Positions 25,601 through 40,100 of a stretch of 64,000 nt of DNA are shown piece by piece. Where the stretch lies: the NCBI GenBank assembly GCA_949710005.1, contig OX453279.1:13504578-13568577 (forward strand), read 5' to 3'. This DNA is from Ricordea florida. Taxonomy: Eukaryota; Cnidaria; Anthozoa; Corallimorpharia; Ricordeidae. A program made the position numbers and the translations under genes. Under the pieces are notes generated by a model. That model worked only from the letters and a program-made list of their open reading frames with translations. It did no database searches and had not been told where the DNA came from. Every line of letters begins with the position of its first letter. Position 1 is the stretch's first letter.

Positions 25601-28600
25601 GTAATCAAATAAGCATATATGCTAATCAAGTAGATACATAGGTTAATTAAGTAAAGTTATTATGCAATCAGATAAATAGATAGGCTAATTAATAAAATAC
25701 ATAGCTTAATTAGATAGATAGATAAAGTAATTAAATCAATATATAATCTAATCAGTTAAGGGAATCAGGGAATCAGGTAATGATATCTGCTAATGATGTA
25801 AATACTAGGGCAAACTAGGAAAGCTCATCAGGCAAACAGCTAAAGAAAGAGGCTAATTAGGCAAATACATAGGCTAATCAGATATATATATATATACTAA
25901 TTAGGAAAATATATAATTTAATCAGGTAAATAGGCTAATTAGGTATATAAATGGGCCAATAAGGTAAACCCATCAGGCAATCAGCTAAATAGATAGGCTA
26001 ATTAGGCATAAGCTAATAAGACATAGGTTAATTAGATAAATATCTTATGTAATCAGGTAAATAGATAGGCTAAATGGGTATATAAATAGGCCAGTTAGAT
26101 AAACCAAACAGTCAAATAAATAGGTACATAGGCTAATCAGGTAAATACATAGTTTAATCAAATAAGTATATATGCTAATATAGTACATACATAGGCTTAC
26201 TAGATAAACTCATGTGGCAATCAGAAGAATAGATAGGCCAATTACGCAAATACATTACCTAATTAGATAGATAAAGTAATTAGGTCAATATATAATCTTA
26301 TCAGATAAATAGATTGATTAGGCAGGTATATATAAATAGGCTTATCAGGTAAATCCAACAGTCAAATTGGTAGATACGTGCTCTAATCTGTTAAGTACAT
26401 AGACTAATTAAATAAGCATATATGCTAATCAAGTACTTACATAGGTGATCTGCTAATCAATGCCATCATAGGCCACTCAGGTAATTCCATCAGCCAAGGT
26501 AGGTAAGCTCATCAGGGAAACGGCTAATTAAATAGGCTAATTAGCCAAATACATAGGCTAATCAGATAAATAGATAAACTAGTTAGGAAAATATATAATA
26601 TAATCAGGTAAGTAGGCTAAATAGGTATATAAATGGGCCAATAAGGTAAACCCATCAGGCAATCCGGTAAATAGATAGGCTAATTAAGCATAGGCTTATA
26701 AGACATACGCTAATTAGATAAATAGATAAACTAATTAGATAAATATCTTATGTAATCAGGTAAATAGATAGGCTAAACAGGTATATAAATAGGCCAATCA
26801 GATAAATCCAACAGTCAAATAAATAGGTACATAGGCTAATAAATAAATACATAGTTTAATCAAATAAGATATATGCTAATATACTACATACATAGGCTAA
26901 CTAGATAAACTCATCAGGCAATCAGAAGAATAGATAGACTAATGACGCAAATACATAGGCTAATTAGATGAATAGATAAACTAATTAAGGAAATATATAG
27001 TTTAATCAGGTAAATATTTTAGGACTGTCAGGTATATAATGGGGCCATTCAGGTTAACACATCAGGATATCAAGTAAACAGATAGGGTAATTAGACAAGT
27101 ACATAGGCTAATTCATTAAATAGATAGCTAATTAGATAAATATATAATCTGATCACTTACAGGGATAGGCTTAACAGGTATATAAATAGGCCAATCAGAT
27201 AAACCCAACAGACAAATAGATAGGTACGTAGGCTAATCAGGTAAATACATAGACTAATTAAATAAGCATATATGCTTATCAAGTACATTTACATAGGTTA
27301 ATCAAGTGAGCCCACCAGGTAGTCAGGTAGATAGATAAAGTAATTAAGGAAATATACAGGCTAATCAGGTATACAAATAGGCCAATTAGGTTAAACCAAC
27401 AGCCAAATAGGTAGATAAATAAAGTAAACAGGTAAACACATACACTACTCAAGTACATACATAGGTTAATCAAGTAAAGTTATCAGGCAATCAGGTAAAT
27501 AGATAGGCCAATTAAGCAAATATATAGGCTATTCAGATAAATGGATAAAGTAATTAGGAAAATATTTAGGCTAATCAGGTAAACAGATAGGCTAATCGGA
27601 TATATAAAAAGGCTAATTAGGTAAACCCATCAGGCAATCAGGTAACTAGATATGCCTTGTTAGGCAAATACATAGGCCAACCAGATAAATAGATAATATA
27701 ATTAGGAAAATATGTAGTCTAATCAGGTAAATAGTTAGGCTAAAGTGGTATAGAAATAGACCAGTCAGGTAAAGCCAACAGCCAAAACGGTTATTTTATA
27801 AGCTAGTGAGGTAAATACATAGACTGTTCAAAGAAGGATATATGCAAATCGAGTAGATACATATGTTAATTAGGTAAGGTTATCAGGCAATCAGGCAAAT
27901 ACATAGGCTAATCAGATATATATATAAACTAATTAGGAAAATATATAATTTAATCAGGTAAATAGGCTAATTAGGTATATAAATGGGCCAATAAGGTAAA
28001 CCCATCAGGCAATCAGCTAAATAGATAGGCTAATTAGGCATAAGCTAATAAGACATAGGTTACTTAGATAAATATCTTATGTAATCAGGTAAATAGATAG
28101 GCTAAATGGGTATATAAATAGGCCAGTCAGATAAACCCAACAGTCAAATAAATAGGTACATAGGCTAATCAGGTAAATACATAGTTTAATCAAATAAGTA
28201 TATATGCTAATATAGTACATACATAGGCTTACTAGATAAACTCATGTGGCAATCAGAAGAATAGATAGGCCAATTACGCAAATACATTACCTAATTAGAT
28301 AGATAGATAAAGTAATTAGGTCAATATATAATCTTATCAGATAAATAGATTGATTAGGCAGGTATATATAAATAGGCTTATCAGGTAAATCCAACAGTCA
28401 AATTGGTAGATACGTGCTCTAATCTCTTAAGTACATAGACTAATTAAATAAGCATATATGCTAATCAAGTACTTACATAGGTGATCTGCTAATCAATGCC
28501 ATCATAGGCCACTCAGGTAATTCCATCAGCCAAGGTAGGTAAGCTAATCATTGAAACGGCTAATTAAATAGGCTAATTAGCCAAATACATAGGCTAATCA

Positions 28601-31600
28601 GATAAATAGATGAACTAGTTAGGAAAATATATAATATAATCAGGTAAATAGGCTAATTAGGTATATAAATGGGCCAATAAGGTAAACCCATAAGGCAATC
28701 AGGTAAATAGATAGGCTAATTAGGCAAAGACATAGGCTAATAAGATAAAAAGATAAACTAGTTAGATAAATATATAATGTAGTCAGGTAAATAGATAGGC
28801 CAAACAGGTATATAAATAGGTCAATCAAATAAACCCAACAGCCAAATAAATAGGTACATAGGCTAACCAGGTAAATACATGGTTTAATCAAATAAGCATA
28901 TATGCTAATATAGTACGTACATAGGCTAACTAGATAAACTTATCGGGCAATCAGAAGAGTAGATAGGCTAATTACGCAAATATATAGGGTAATTACTTGA
29001 ATAGATAAACCAACTGAAGGAAATATATAGCTTAATCAGGGAAATAGTTGGGACTCTAAGGTATATAATGGGGCCATTCAGGTAAACACATCAGGATATT
29101 AGGTAAATAGATAGGGTAATTAGACAAGTACATAGGCTAATTAATTAACTAGATACCTAATTAGATAAATATATAATCTGATCACTTATAGAGATAGGCT
29201 TAACAGGTATATAAATGGGCCAATCAGATAAACCCAACAGACAAATAGATAGGTACGTAGGCTAATCAGGTAAATACATAGACTAATTAAATAAGCATAC
29301 ATCCTTATCAAGTACATACATAGGTTAATCAATTGAGCCCACCAGGTAGTCAGGTAATTAAATAGCCTAATTAGCAAATTAATTGACTATTTAAATAATT
29401 AGATAAACTAATTACGTTAATTTATAGGCTAATCGGGCAAATACCTGTCTTATTCTAGGTAAATACATAAGCCAATCAAGTAGATACATAGGTTAATCAT
29501 TTAAACCTATCAGCCAATCAGGTAGATGGATAGACTAATGATTTAAATACAATAACTGAATAGATAAATAGAAAAACTAACAGGTAAATTTTTGTACTAA
29601 TTAGGTAAATAGATAGGCTAATCAGATATATAAATAGGCCAATCAGGCAGGTCCATCAGCCAATTGGGTAGATAAATCGGCTAATCAGGTAAATATATAC
29701 ACTAATCAAATAACCAAATATTCTAATTAAGTGCAATTATAGGTTAATCAGGTACAGTTATCAGGCATTCAGGTCATTAGATAGGCCAATTAGGCAAATA
29801 TTAGATAGATAGATAAAGTAATTAAGAAAATATACAGGCTAATCAGGTATACAAATAGGCCAATCAGGTTAAACCAACAGCCAAATAGGTAGATAAATAA
29901 ATTAAACAGGTAAACACATACACTACTCAAGTACATACATAGGTTAATCAGGTAAATTTATCAGGCAATCAGGTAAATAGGTAGGCTAATTAGGCAAAGA
30001 GATAAGGTAATAAGAAAAATAGATAAACTAATTAGGTAAATATATGCAGTAATCAAATAAGCATACATGCCAATCAAGTAGATACATAGTTTAATTAGGT
30101 AAGGGTATTATGCAATCAGATAAATAGATAGGCCAATAAATAAAATACATAGGCTAATTAGATAGATAGATAAAGTAATTAGATCAATATATAATCTAAT
30201 GAGTTAAATACATTGATTTAGCAGGTATTTGTAAATAGGCCAATCAGATAAACCAAACAGTCAAATAATTAGGTACATAGGCTAATTAGGTAAATAAATA
30301 GTTTAATAAAATAAGCATATATGCTAATATAGTACATACATAGGCTAACTAGATAAACTCATCGGGCAATCAGAAGAATAGATAGACTAATTAGATGAAT
30401 AGATAAAGTAATTAGGGAAATATATAGTTAAATCAGGTAAATAGGTAGGACGCTCAGGTATATCATGGGGCCATTCAGGTAAACACATCAGGGTATCAGG
30501 TAAATAGATAGGTTAATTAGACAAAGACATAGGCTAAGTAATTAACTAGATAGCTAATTACATAAATATATAATCTGATCACTTAAAAAGATAGGCTTAA
30601 AAGGTATATAAATAGGCCAATCAGATAAACCCAACAGCCAAATAGGTAGGTGCATAAGCTAAACAGGTAAATAGATACACAAATGAAATAAGAATATATC
30701 CTACTCAAGTACATACATAGGTTACTTAGGAACTATGGTAAATAGATAGACCAAGTTAGTCAAATACATGGGCTAACCAGATAAATAGACAAACTAATTA
30801 GGTAAATATAAAGCTAATAAGGTATATAGATAGGCTAATTAGGCAAATACATAGGCTAATTACATAAAAAGATAAACTAATTAAGTAAATATATAGTGTA
30901 ATCAGGTGAATAGTTAGGCTAATCAGGAATATAAATGGCCAATAAGGTAAACCAATCAAGCAATCACGTAAATAGATAGGCTAATTAGGCGAAGACATAG
31001 GCTAATCAGATAAATAGATAAAGTAATTAGGTAAATACATAGGCTAATCAGATATATAAATAGGCTACCTAAATAAAACCCATCAGGCAATTAGGTAAAT
31101 AGATGGGCTAGTTAGGCAAGGACACAGGCTAATCAGATGAATAGAGAAACTAATTAGGGAAATATATAGTCTAATCAGAGAAATAGATAGGTTAAACCTG
31201 TCTGTAACTAGGCCAATCAGGTAAACCAGACAGCCAAATAAGAAAATACATAGGCTAATCAAGTGAATACATGAACTGATCAAAAAAGGATATATGGAAA
31301 TTAAATATATACATATGTTGATTACGTAAAGTTATCAGTCAATCAGATAAATAGATACGCAATTTCGGCAAATACATAGGCTAAGCAAATAAATAGATAA
31401 ACTAATTAGGTAAATATATAGGCTGATCAGGTAAATAGATAGCCTAGTTAGGCAAAGACATAGGCTAATTATATATATAGGTAAACTAATTAGGAACGTT
31501 TATAGTCTAATCAGGTGAATAGTTAGGCTATAAAGGTATATAAATAGGGATATCAGGTAAACCCATCAGCCAAATAGGTAGATACATACATACACTAATT

Positions 31601-33515
31601 AACTAAGCATATATGCTAATTAAGTACAAACACACCTTAATCAGGTAAGGTTATTATGCAATCAGGTAAGTAGATAGAACAATTAGGCAAATACATAGGG
31701 TAATCAGATAAATAGAGAAACTAATTAGGTAAATATATAGGCTTATCAAGTAAATAGACAAGCCAATAACCAAATGTATACGCTACTCAGATAAAAAGAT
31801 AAACTAATTATTTATATATATAGGCTTATCAGGTAGATAGATAGGCTAATCAGATATGTAAATAGGCTACTTAGGCCCCGCTAACAGGTAATCAGGTAAA
31901 TAGATAGGCTACTTAGGCAAAAAGGTAAGGTAATAAGAGAAATAGATAAACTAATTAGGTAAACATATACAGTAATCAAATAAGCATATATGCTAATCAA
32001 GTAGATACATAGGTTAATTAGGTAAAGTTATTATGCAATCAGTTAAATAGATAGGCTAATTAATAAGAGACATTGCTTAATTAGATAGATAGATAAAGTA
32101 GTTAGATCAATATATAATCTAATCAGTTAAGGGAATCAGGGAATCAGGTAAGCATATCTGCTAATGATGTAAATACAAAGGCAAACTAGGTAAGCTCATC
32201 TGGCAAAAAAGCTAAATAAATAGGCTAATTAGGGAAATACATAGGCTAATCAGATAAATAGATAAACTAGTTAGGAAAATATATAATATAATCAGGTAAG
32301 TAGGCTAAATAGGTATATAAATGGGCCAATAAGGTAAACCCATCAGGCAATCCGGTAAATAGATAGGCTAATTAAGCATAGGCTTATAAGACATACGCTA
32401 ATTAGATAAATAGATAAACTAATTAAATAAATATCTTATGTAATCAGGTAAATAGATAGGCTAAACAGGTATATAAATAGGCCAATCAGATAAATCCAAC
32501 AGTCAAATAAATAGGTACATAGGCTAATAAATAAATACATAGTTTAATCAAATAAGATATATGCTAATATAGTACATACATAGGCTAACTAGATAAACTA
32601 TTCAGGCAATCAGAAGAATAGATACACTAATGACGCAAATACATAGGCTAATTAGATGAATAGATAAACTAATTAGGTAAATATAAAGTGTAATCAGGGA
32701 GAAAGTTAGGCTAATAGGGAATATAAATGGGCCAATAAGGTAAACCAATCAGGCAATTAGGTAAATAGATAGGCTAATTAGGCGAAGACATAGGCTAATC
32801 AGATAAATAGATAAAGTAATTAGGTAAATACATAGGCTAATCAGATATATAAATAGGCTTCCTAAATAAAACCCATCATTCAAATTGGTAAATAGATAAA
32901 CTTATCGGGCAATCAGAAGAGTAGATAGGCTAATTACGCAAATACATAGGCTAATTAGTTGAATAGATAAACTAACTAGGAAAATATATAGTTTAATGAG
33001 GTAAATAGTTGGGACTCTCAGGTATATAATGGGGCCATTCAGGTAAACATATCAGGATATTAGGTAAATAGATAGGGTAATTAGACAGAGACATACCTTA
33101 ATTAATTAACTAGATAGCAAATTCCATAAATATATAATCTGATCACTTAAAAAGATAGTCTTAACAGGTATATAAATGGCCTTTCAGATAAACCAAACAG
33201 CCAAATAGGTAGATGCATAAGCTAAACAGGTAAATAGATACACTAATGAAATAAGAATACGTCCTACTCAAGTACATACATAGGTTACTTAGGAAATATG
33301 GTAAATAGATAGACCAAGTTAGTCAAATACATGGGCTAACCAGATAAATAGACAAATTAATTAGGTAAATATAAGGGCTAATAAGGTAAATACATGGGCT
33401 AATTAGATAAAAAGATAAACTAATTAGGTAAATATAAAGTGTAATCAGGGAGAAAGTTAGGCTAATAGGGAATATAAATGGGCCAATAAGGTAAGCCAAT
33501 CAGGCAATCAGATAA

Positions 33516-35358
33516 ATAGATTAATTAATCAGGTAAATATATAGGCTAATCAGATAAATACTTACGCTAACCAGGTATATAAAGGGCCCGATAACGTAAA
33601 TAAATGAAATAATTAGGCAAAGACATGGCCTAATTAGATGAATAGATAAACTAACTAGATAAATATATAATCCACTGAGGTAAGGGGATACGCTAAATAG
33701 CTATATAAATAGACCAATCAGATAAGCCCAAAAGAAAAATAAATAAATACATAGGTTAATCCGGTAAATAAATAAAGAAATAAAATAAACATATAGGTTA
33801 ATCAAGTACATAAATAGGCAAACTAGATAAACCCATCACGCAATCAGGTAAATAGATAGGCTAGTTAAGCAAATACATAGGCTCATTAAACAAATAGATA
33901 AACTAATTCGGGAAATATATAGTCTTATCAGGTAAATAGTTAGGCTAATGAGTAATATCAATGGGCCAGTGAGTGAAACCCATCAGATAATCGGGTAGAT
34001 AGATAGACTAAATTGGCAAAGACACAGGCTAATTAGATAAGCCAATGAGGGAGATATATAGTCTAATCAGGTAAATAGTTAGGCGAATCTGGTATATTAT
34101 TGGGCAATTCAGGTAAGCCCATCAGACAATCAGGTAAACAGGTTAAAAAGGTACACTAATTAGGCAAAGACATGGCTAATTAAATACATAGATAAGCCAA
34201 TTAGGGAAATATATAGTCTAATCAGGTGAATAGTTAAGCTAGAAATAGTTAGGCTAAAAATAGGTAGATACATAGGGTAATCTGGTAAGTAGATAGGCTA
34301 AATATAAGCATATATGCTTACTAAGTAATTACATAGGTTAATCAGGTAAAGTTATCAGGCATTTAATTAAATAGACAGGGAAATAGGCAAATGGATCGGT
34401 TAATTAGGTAAAAAGATAAACTAACAATGTAAATATATAGGCTAATCAGATATATAAATAGGCTTATTAAATAAAACCCATCAGGCAATAAGGTAAATAG
34501 ATGGGCTAGTTATGCAACAACATAGACTAATCAGATAAATAGATAAACGTATTAGATAAATATATAATCTAATTAGGTAAATAGGTAAGTTACGCCGGTC
34601 TGTAACTTGGCCAATCAGGTAAACCCGACAGCCAAATAAGAAAATACATAGGCTAATCAAGTGAAAAGATGAACTTAATAGGTAAATTTATAGGCTAATC
34701 AGGTAAATAGATAGGCTAGTTAGGCAAAGACATAGGCTTATTAGATATATAGGTAAACTAATTAGAAAGGTATATAGTCTAATGAAGTGAATAGTTAGGC
34801 TAAACATGTATATAAATAACCAATTCAAGTAAAGCCAATTAGGTGAACCCATCATACAATCGTGTAAATGGATAGACTAATTAAGAAAAGACATAGGCTA
34901 ATTAGATAATCCAATTAGGGAGATATATGGTGTAATTAGGTAAATACTTAGGCGAATCAGGTATATCAATGGGCAACTCAGGTGAACCCATTAGAAAATC
35001 AGGTAAACAGGTACACTAATTAGGCAAAGACATGGCTAATTAAATACATAGATAAGCCAATTAGGGAAATATATAGTTGAATCAGGTAAATAGTCAGGCT
35101 AAAAAGATATATAAATAGGGCAATGAGGTAAACCCATAAGTCAAATAGGTAGATACATAGACCAATCAGGTAAATACAGACACTAATTAACTAAGCATAT
35201 ATGCTAATTAAGTACAAACATAGCTTAATCAGGTAAATATATTAGGCAATCAGGTAAGTTGATAAAACAATTTGGCAAACAAGAAGGGTAATCAGATAAT
35301 TAGTAATAATAATAGTAATTAGGTAAATACATAAGCTAATCAGATATATAAATAGGCT
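33516..35358 (+). repeat. Right terminal repeat of block A2 (matches about 22,950-24,790)
   Basis: Both ends of the block share landmarks such as TAAATACTTACGCTAACC, GGGCCCGATAACG and CGAAGGGTAATCAGATAA in the same order over about 1.85 kb. In copy 3 the corresponding pair is about 50,381-52,216 and 54,620-56,469, brought closer together by the internal loss. Confidence 0.82.
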
Positions 35359-37112
35359 TAATACTGCTCTTATTACAGCTACAACACTTACTACACTTAC
35401 TAATGCTACTACACTTACTACAGCTATTACAGATGCTAGACTTACTACAATTACTACAGATACTACACTTACTACAGTTACTAAAGATGCTAGACTTACT
35501 ACACTTACTACACTTAATACACTTACTAAAGTTACTACAGACGCTACACTTACTACTCTCACGACACTTGCTACAGCTACTACACTTACTAAAGCTACTA
35601 CACTTACTAAACGTACTAAAGCTACTACACTTACTGCAACTACTACACTTACTACAGATACTACACCTACTACAGCTACTACAGTTACTACACTTACTAC
35701 AGCTGCTACACTTGCTACAGCTACTACACTTTTTACAGCTACTACACTTACTACAGATACTACATTTACAACAGTTACTACACTTACTACAGTTACTACA
35801 ATTACTACACTTACTAAAGCTGCTACACTTACTAAAGCTATTATACTTACTACACTACTACAGCCTTTGCACTTACTACACTTACTACAGGTACTACAGC
35901 TGATACCCTTAATAGAGCTACTACACTTACTACAGCTACTGCACTTACTACAGCTACTACACGTACTGCACGTATTACAGCTACTACACCTACTAAAGCC
36001 ACTACACTTACTAAAGCTACTACACTTACTAAACTTGCTACAGCTACTACACTTACTACAGTTACTACAATTACTACACTTACTACATTTACTACAGCTA
36101 CTACATTTACTACACTTACTATAGCTTTTACACTTACTACACGTACTACAGCTAATACAGCTACTACACTTGCTACAGCTACTTCACTTACGGCAGCTAA
36201 AAAACTCACTACAACTACTACACTTACTACACCTACTAGATCTATTAAACTTACTACACTTACTACAATTACTACACTGACTACAGCTAATACAATTACT
36301 ACACTTTCCACACTTGCTACACTTACTGCAGCTACTACACTTACTACAGCAACTACACTTACTACACTTACTACAGCTGCTACACTTTCTATTGCTACTA
36401 CACTTACTACACGTACTACAACTACAACACTTACTACAGCTGCTACAATTACTACAGCTACTACTCTTACTACACTTACTACAGACACTACACTTACTAC
36501 ACTTACTACACTGACTACCGCTACTACAACTACTACACTTACGACACTTAGTACACTTACTAAAGCTACTAAACTTACTACACTTACTACAGCTACTACA
36601 CTTACTACACCCTCTACACTTTCTACTGCTAGTACACTTACTACACTTACTACAGCTACAACGATTACTACAGCTAGCACACTTACTACAGCTACTACCC
36701 TTACTACACTTACTCCAGACACTACACTTACAACAGTTACTAGACTTACAACAGTAACTACACTTACTACAGTTACTAGAGATACTACGCTTACTACACT
36801 TAATGCACTTACTACATTTACTACACTTACTACAGTTGCTACAATTACTAGGCTTACTAAACTTACTAAGGCTACTACACTTAATACACTTACTAGAGCT
36901 ACTACACTTACTACAGCTAATACACTTACTACACTTACTACAGCTACCACTTACCACACTTACTACTGCTACTACACTTACTACACTTACAACACTTACT
37001 ATAGCAACTACACTTACTAATGCTACTACATTTACTAATACATTTACTAATACTACTTACTACTACACTTACTACAGCTACTATATTTACTACACTTACT
37101 GCAGCTACTACA
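35359..37112 (-). repeat. Block B2: 9/18-base minisatellite, inverted orientation
   Basis: This is the copy 2 equivalent of the inverted array. It matches the first at offset 23,502 on the left and 23,519 at the hairpin. The extra 17 bases lie mainly near 37,030-37,065, where ACTAATACATTTACTAATAC-type sequence replaces a regular stretch. No gene is visible. Confidence 0.93.
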
Positions 37113-37124
37113 AGTGTAGTAGCT
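37103..37124. repeat. B/C junction hairpin, copy 2
   Basis: This is the same ten-base arms and AG spacer as in copy 1, at offset 23,519. The orientation switch is therefore an inherited part of the unit and not an independent event. Confidence 0.92.
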
Positions 37125-40100
37125 GTAGTAAGTGTAGTAGCTGTAGTAAGTGTAGTAAGTGTAGTAGATGTACCAAGTGTAGTAGCTGTAGTAAAAGTAG
37201 TAAGATTAGTAGTTCAATGTGGTAAGTGTAGCAGCTTTAGTAAGTGTAGTAGGTGTAGTAGCTTAAGTAAGTGCAGTAGCTGTAGTAAGTTTAGTAGCTG
37301 CAGTAAATGTAGTATCTGTAGTAATTGTAGTAAGTGTAGTAGCTGTAGTAAGTAAAGTAAGAGTAGTAGTTGTAGTAATTGTAGTAAGTGTTGTAATTGT
37401 AGTAGCTGTAGAAAGTATAATAAGTGTAGTAAGTGTAGTATCTGTAGTTACTGTTGTAAGTGTAGTATTTGTAGTAAGTGTAGGAAGTTTAGTAGCTATA
37501 GTATGTGTAGTATTTGTAGGAAGTGTAGTAGCTGTAGTAAGTAAAGTAGCTGTAGAAAGTGTAGTAATTGTACTAGCTGTGGTCAGTGTAATCAGTGTAG
37601 TAAGTTTAGTATGTGCAGTAAGTCTGGTAGCAATCGTAAGTGTGGTAGCTGTAGTTAGTGTAGTAGTTGTATTAGCTGTAGTAAGTCTAGTAGTTGTAGT
37701 AAGTGTTGTTGCTAAAGTAAGTGTGGTATGTGTATTAACTGTAGTAAGTGTAGTAGCTGTAGTCGTTGTACTAAGTGTAGTAGCTGTAGTAAGTAAGTGT
37801 AGCAGCTGTAGTCAGTGTAGTAAGTGTGGTAATTGTAGTAGCTGTGGAAAGTATAATAAGTTGAGTAAGTGTAGTATCTGTACTTACTGTTGTAAGTGTA
37901 GTATTTGTAGTAAGTGTTGGAAGTTTAGTAGCTATAGTAAATGTAGTATTTGTAGGAAGTGTAATAGCTGTAGTAAGTAAAGTTGCTGTAGTAAGTGTAG
38001 TAGCTGTAGTAAGTGTAGTAGCGCTTGTAAGTGTAGTAGCGCTTGTAAGTGTACTAGCTTTTGTAAGTGTAGTAAGTGAAGTAGCTGTAGTAAGTCTAGT
38101 TGCTGCAGTAAGTAGGTGTAGCAGCTGTAGTCAGTGTAGTAAATGTAGTAACTTTAGTAAGTGTAGAACCATTAGTAGCTGCAATAAATGTAGTAAATGT
38201 AGTTACTGAAGAAAGGGTAGTAGCAGCCGTAGCAGCTGTAGTTAGTGGAGTAAGCTTAGTAGCTGTAGGAAGTGTAGTAGCATTAGTAAAAGTAGTAATT
38301 GTAGTAGCTGTAGTAGGTGTATTAGCTGTATTAAGTGTTATAAGTGTAGTAGCTGAAGTAAGTGTAGTAGCTGTAGCAAGTGTAGTAGCTGTAGTAAGTG
38401 TAATAAGTGTAGTAGCTGAAGTAAGTGCAGTAGATGTACTAAGTGGATTAGCTGTAAAAAGTGTAGTAGCTCTAGTAAGTGTAGAAAGTGTAATAGCTCA
38501 ATGGAGTAAATGTAGTAGCTGTGGTACGTGTAGTAAGTATAGTAGCTGTAGTAAGAGTCTTAGCTGTCGTAAGAGTAGTAGCTGCAGTAGGTGTAGTAAG
38601 TGTAGTAGCTTAATGTAGTAAGTGTAGTAGCTGTAGTAAGTGTAGTAAATGCAGTAGCAGTAGTAAGTGTAGTACGTGTAGTAGCTGTAGTAAGTGGAGT
38701 AGCTGTAGTAAGTATAGTAGCTGTATTTAATGTAGTAGCTGTAGTTACTGTAGTAAGTGTAGTATCTGTAGTAAGTGTAGTAAGTTTAGTAGCTTTAGTA
38801 AGTCTAGTAGCTGTAGTAAGTGTGGTAGCTGTAGTAAGTAAAGTAGGTGTAGAAAGAGTAGCAGCTTTAGTAAGTGTGGTAAGTGTAAAAGCTGTAGTAA
38901 GTGTAGTTAGTGTAGTAGCTGTAGTAATTGTAGTAAGTCTAGTAGCTGTACTAAATGTGGCAAGTTTAGTACGTTTAGTTATTGTAGTAGCGTTAGTCAG
39001 TGTAGTAAGTGGAGTAAATTTAGTAAGTGTAATAAGTTTAGTAGCTGCAGTAGCTGTAGTAGCTGTGAAGATGCTGTAGTAACTGTGGTACCTGCACTAA
39101 ATGTAGTAAGTGTAGTAGCTGTAGTAAGTGTAGTAAGTGTAGTAGCTGGAGTAAGTGTAGTAAGTGCTGTAAGAGTAGTAAGTGTTATAGCTGTAGTAAG
39201 TCTAGTAAGTGTAGTAGCTGTATTAAGTGTAGTAAGTGTAGAAGCTGAAGAAAGTGTAGTGGCTGTAGTAAGAGTAGTAGCTGTAGAAAGTGTAGTAGCT
39301 GTAGTATGTTAAATAGCTCTAGTAAAAGTAGTAATTGTAGTAGCTGTAGTAGGAGTAGTACCTGTAGTAAGTGTAGTAAGTTTAGTAGCTGTAGTAGCTG
39401 TAGTAAGTGTAGTAGCTGTAGTAGCCTTAGTAAGTGTATTGGCTGTAGTAAGTGTAGTTGCTGTAGTAAGTGTAGTAAGTGGAATAGATGTAGTAAGTGT
39501 AGTAGCTGTAGTAAGTGTATTAGCTGTAGTAAGTATAGTACGTGTAATAGCTTAATGGAGTAAATGTAGTATCTGTGGTAAGTGTAGTAAGTGTAGTAGC
39601 TGTAGTAATTGTAGTAGCTGTAGTCAGTTTAGTAAGTGTAATAAGTTTACTAGTAAGTTTACTAGCTGAAGTAGCTGTAGAAGTATAGTAACTGTTGTAA
39701 GTGTAGTAAGTGTAGTAGCTCTAGTAAGTGTAGTAGCTGTATTAAATGTAGTAAGTGTAGTAAGCGTAGTAATTGTTGTAACTGAAGTTAGTGTAGTAAA
39801 TGTAGTAAGTGTTGTTGCTGTAGTAAGTGTAGTAGCTGTTGTAAGTGTAGTAGCCTTAGTTAGTGTAGTAAGTGTAGTAGCTGTAGTAAGTGTAGTAGCT
39901 GTTGTAAGTGTAGTAGATGTAGTAAGTGTAATAAATGTAGTAAGTTTTATAGCTGTAATAAGTGTAGTAAGTGTAATAGATGTAGTAAGTGAAGTAGCTG
40001 TAGTAAGTGTAGTAGCTGTAGTAAGTGTAGTAAGTTTTTTAGCTTAATGTATTTATTGTTTTAGCTGTAGTAAGTAGATTCGCTGTAGTAAATGTAGTTC

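Larger units (their letters stand above)
22630..35358 (+). repeat. Block A2: 21-base A/T-rich minisatellite array
   Basis: This is the same 21-base family and the same order of variants as the first A block, but here the left end is present. It starts with a degenerate monomer at 22,630 (ATAGGCTTATACTCTACATA) just after the U block. The first 0.9 kb (22,630-23,501) has no counterpart in copy 1 because that part lies outside the window. About 1.85 kb at the left (about 22,950-24,790) is repeated at the right end (about 33,516-35,358). No gene is visible. Confidence 0.93.

Noticed and set aside
36184..36957. Cys-rich SKCSSC repeat protein, metallothionein- or keratin-associated-like
   Set aside because: The cysteine every third residue comes from TGT in each nonamer. 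Nothing outside the satellite is encoded.
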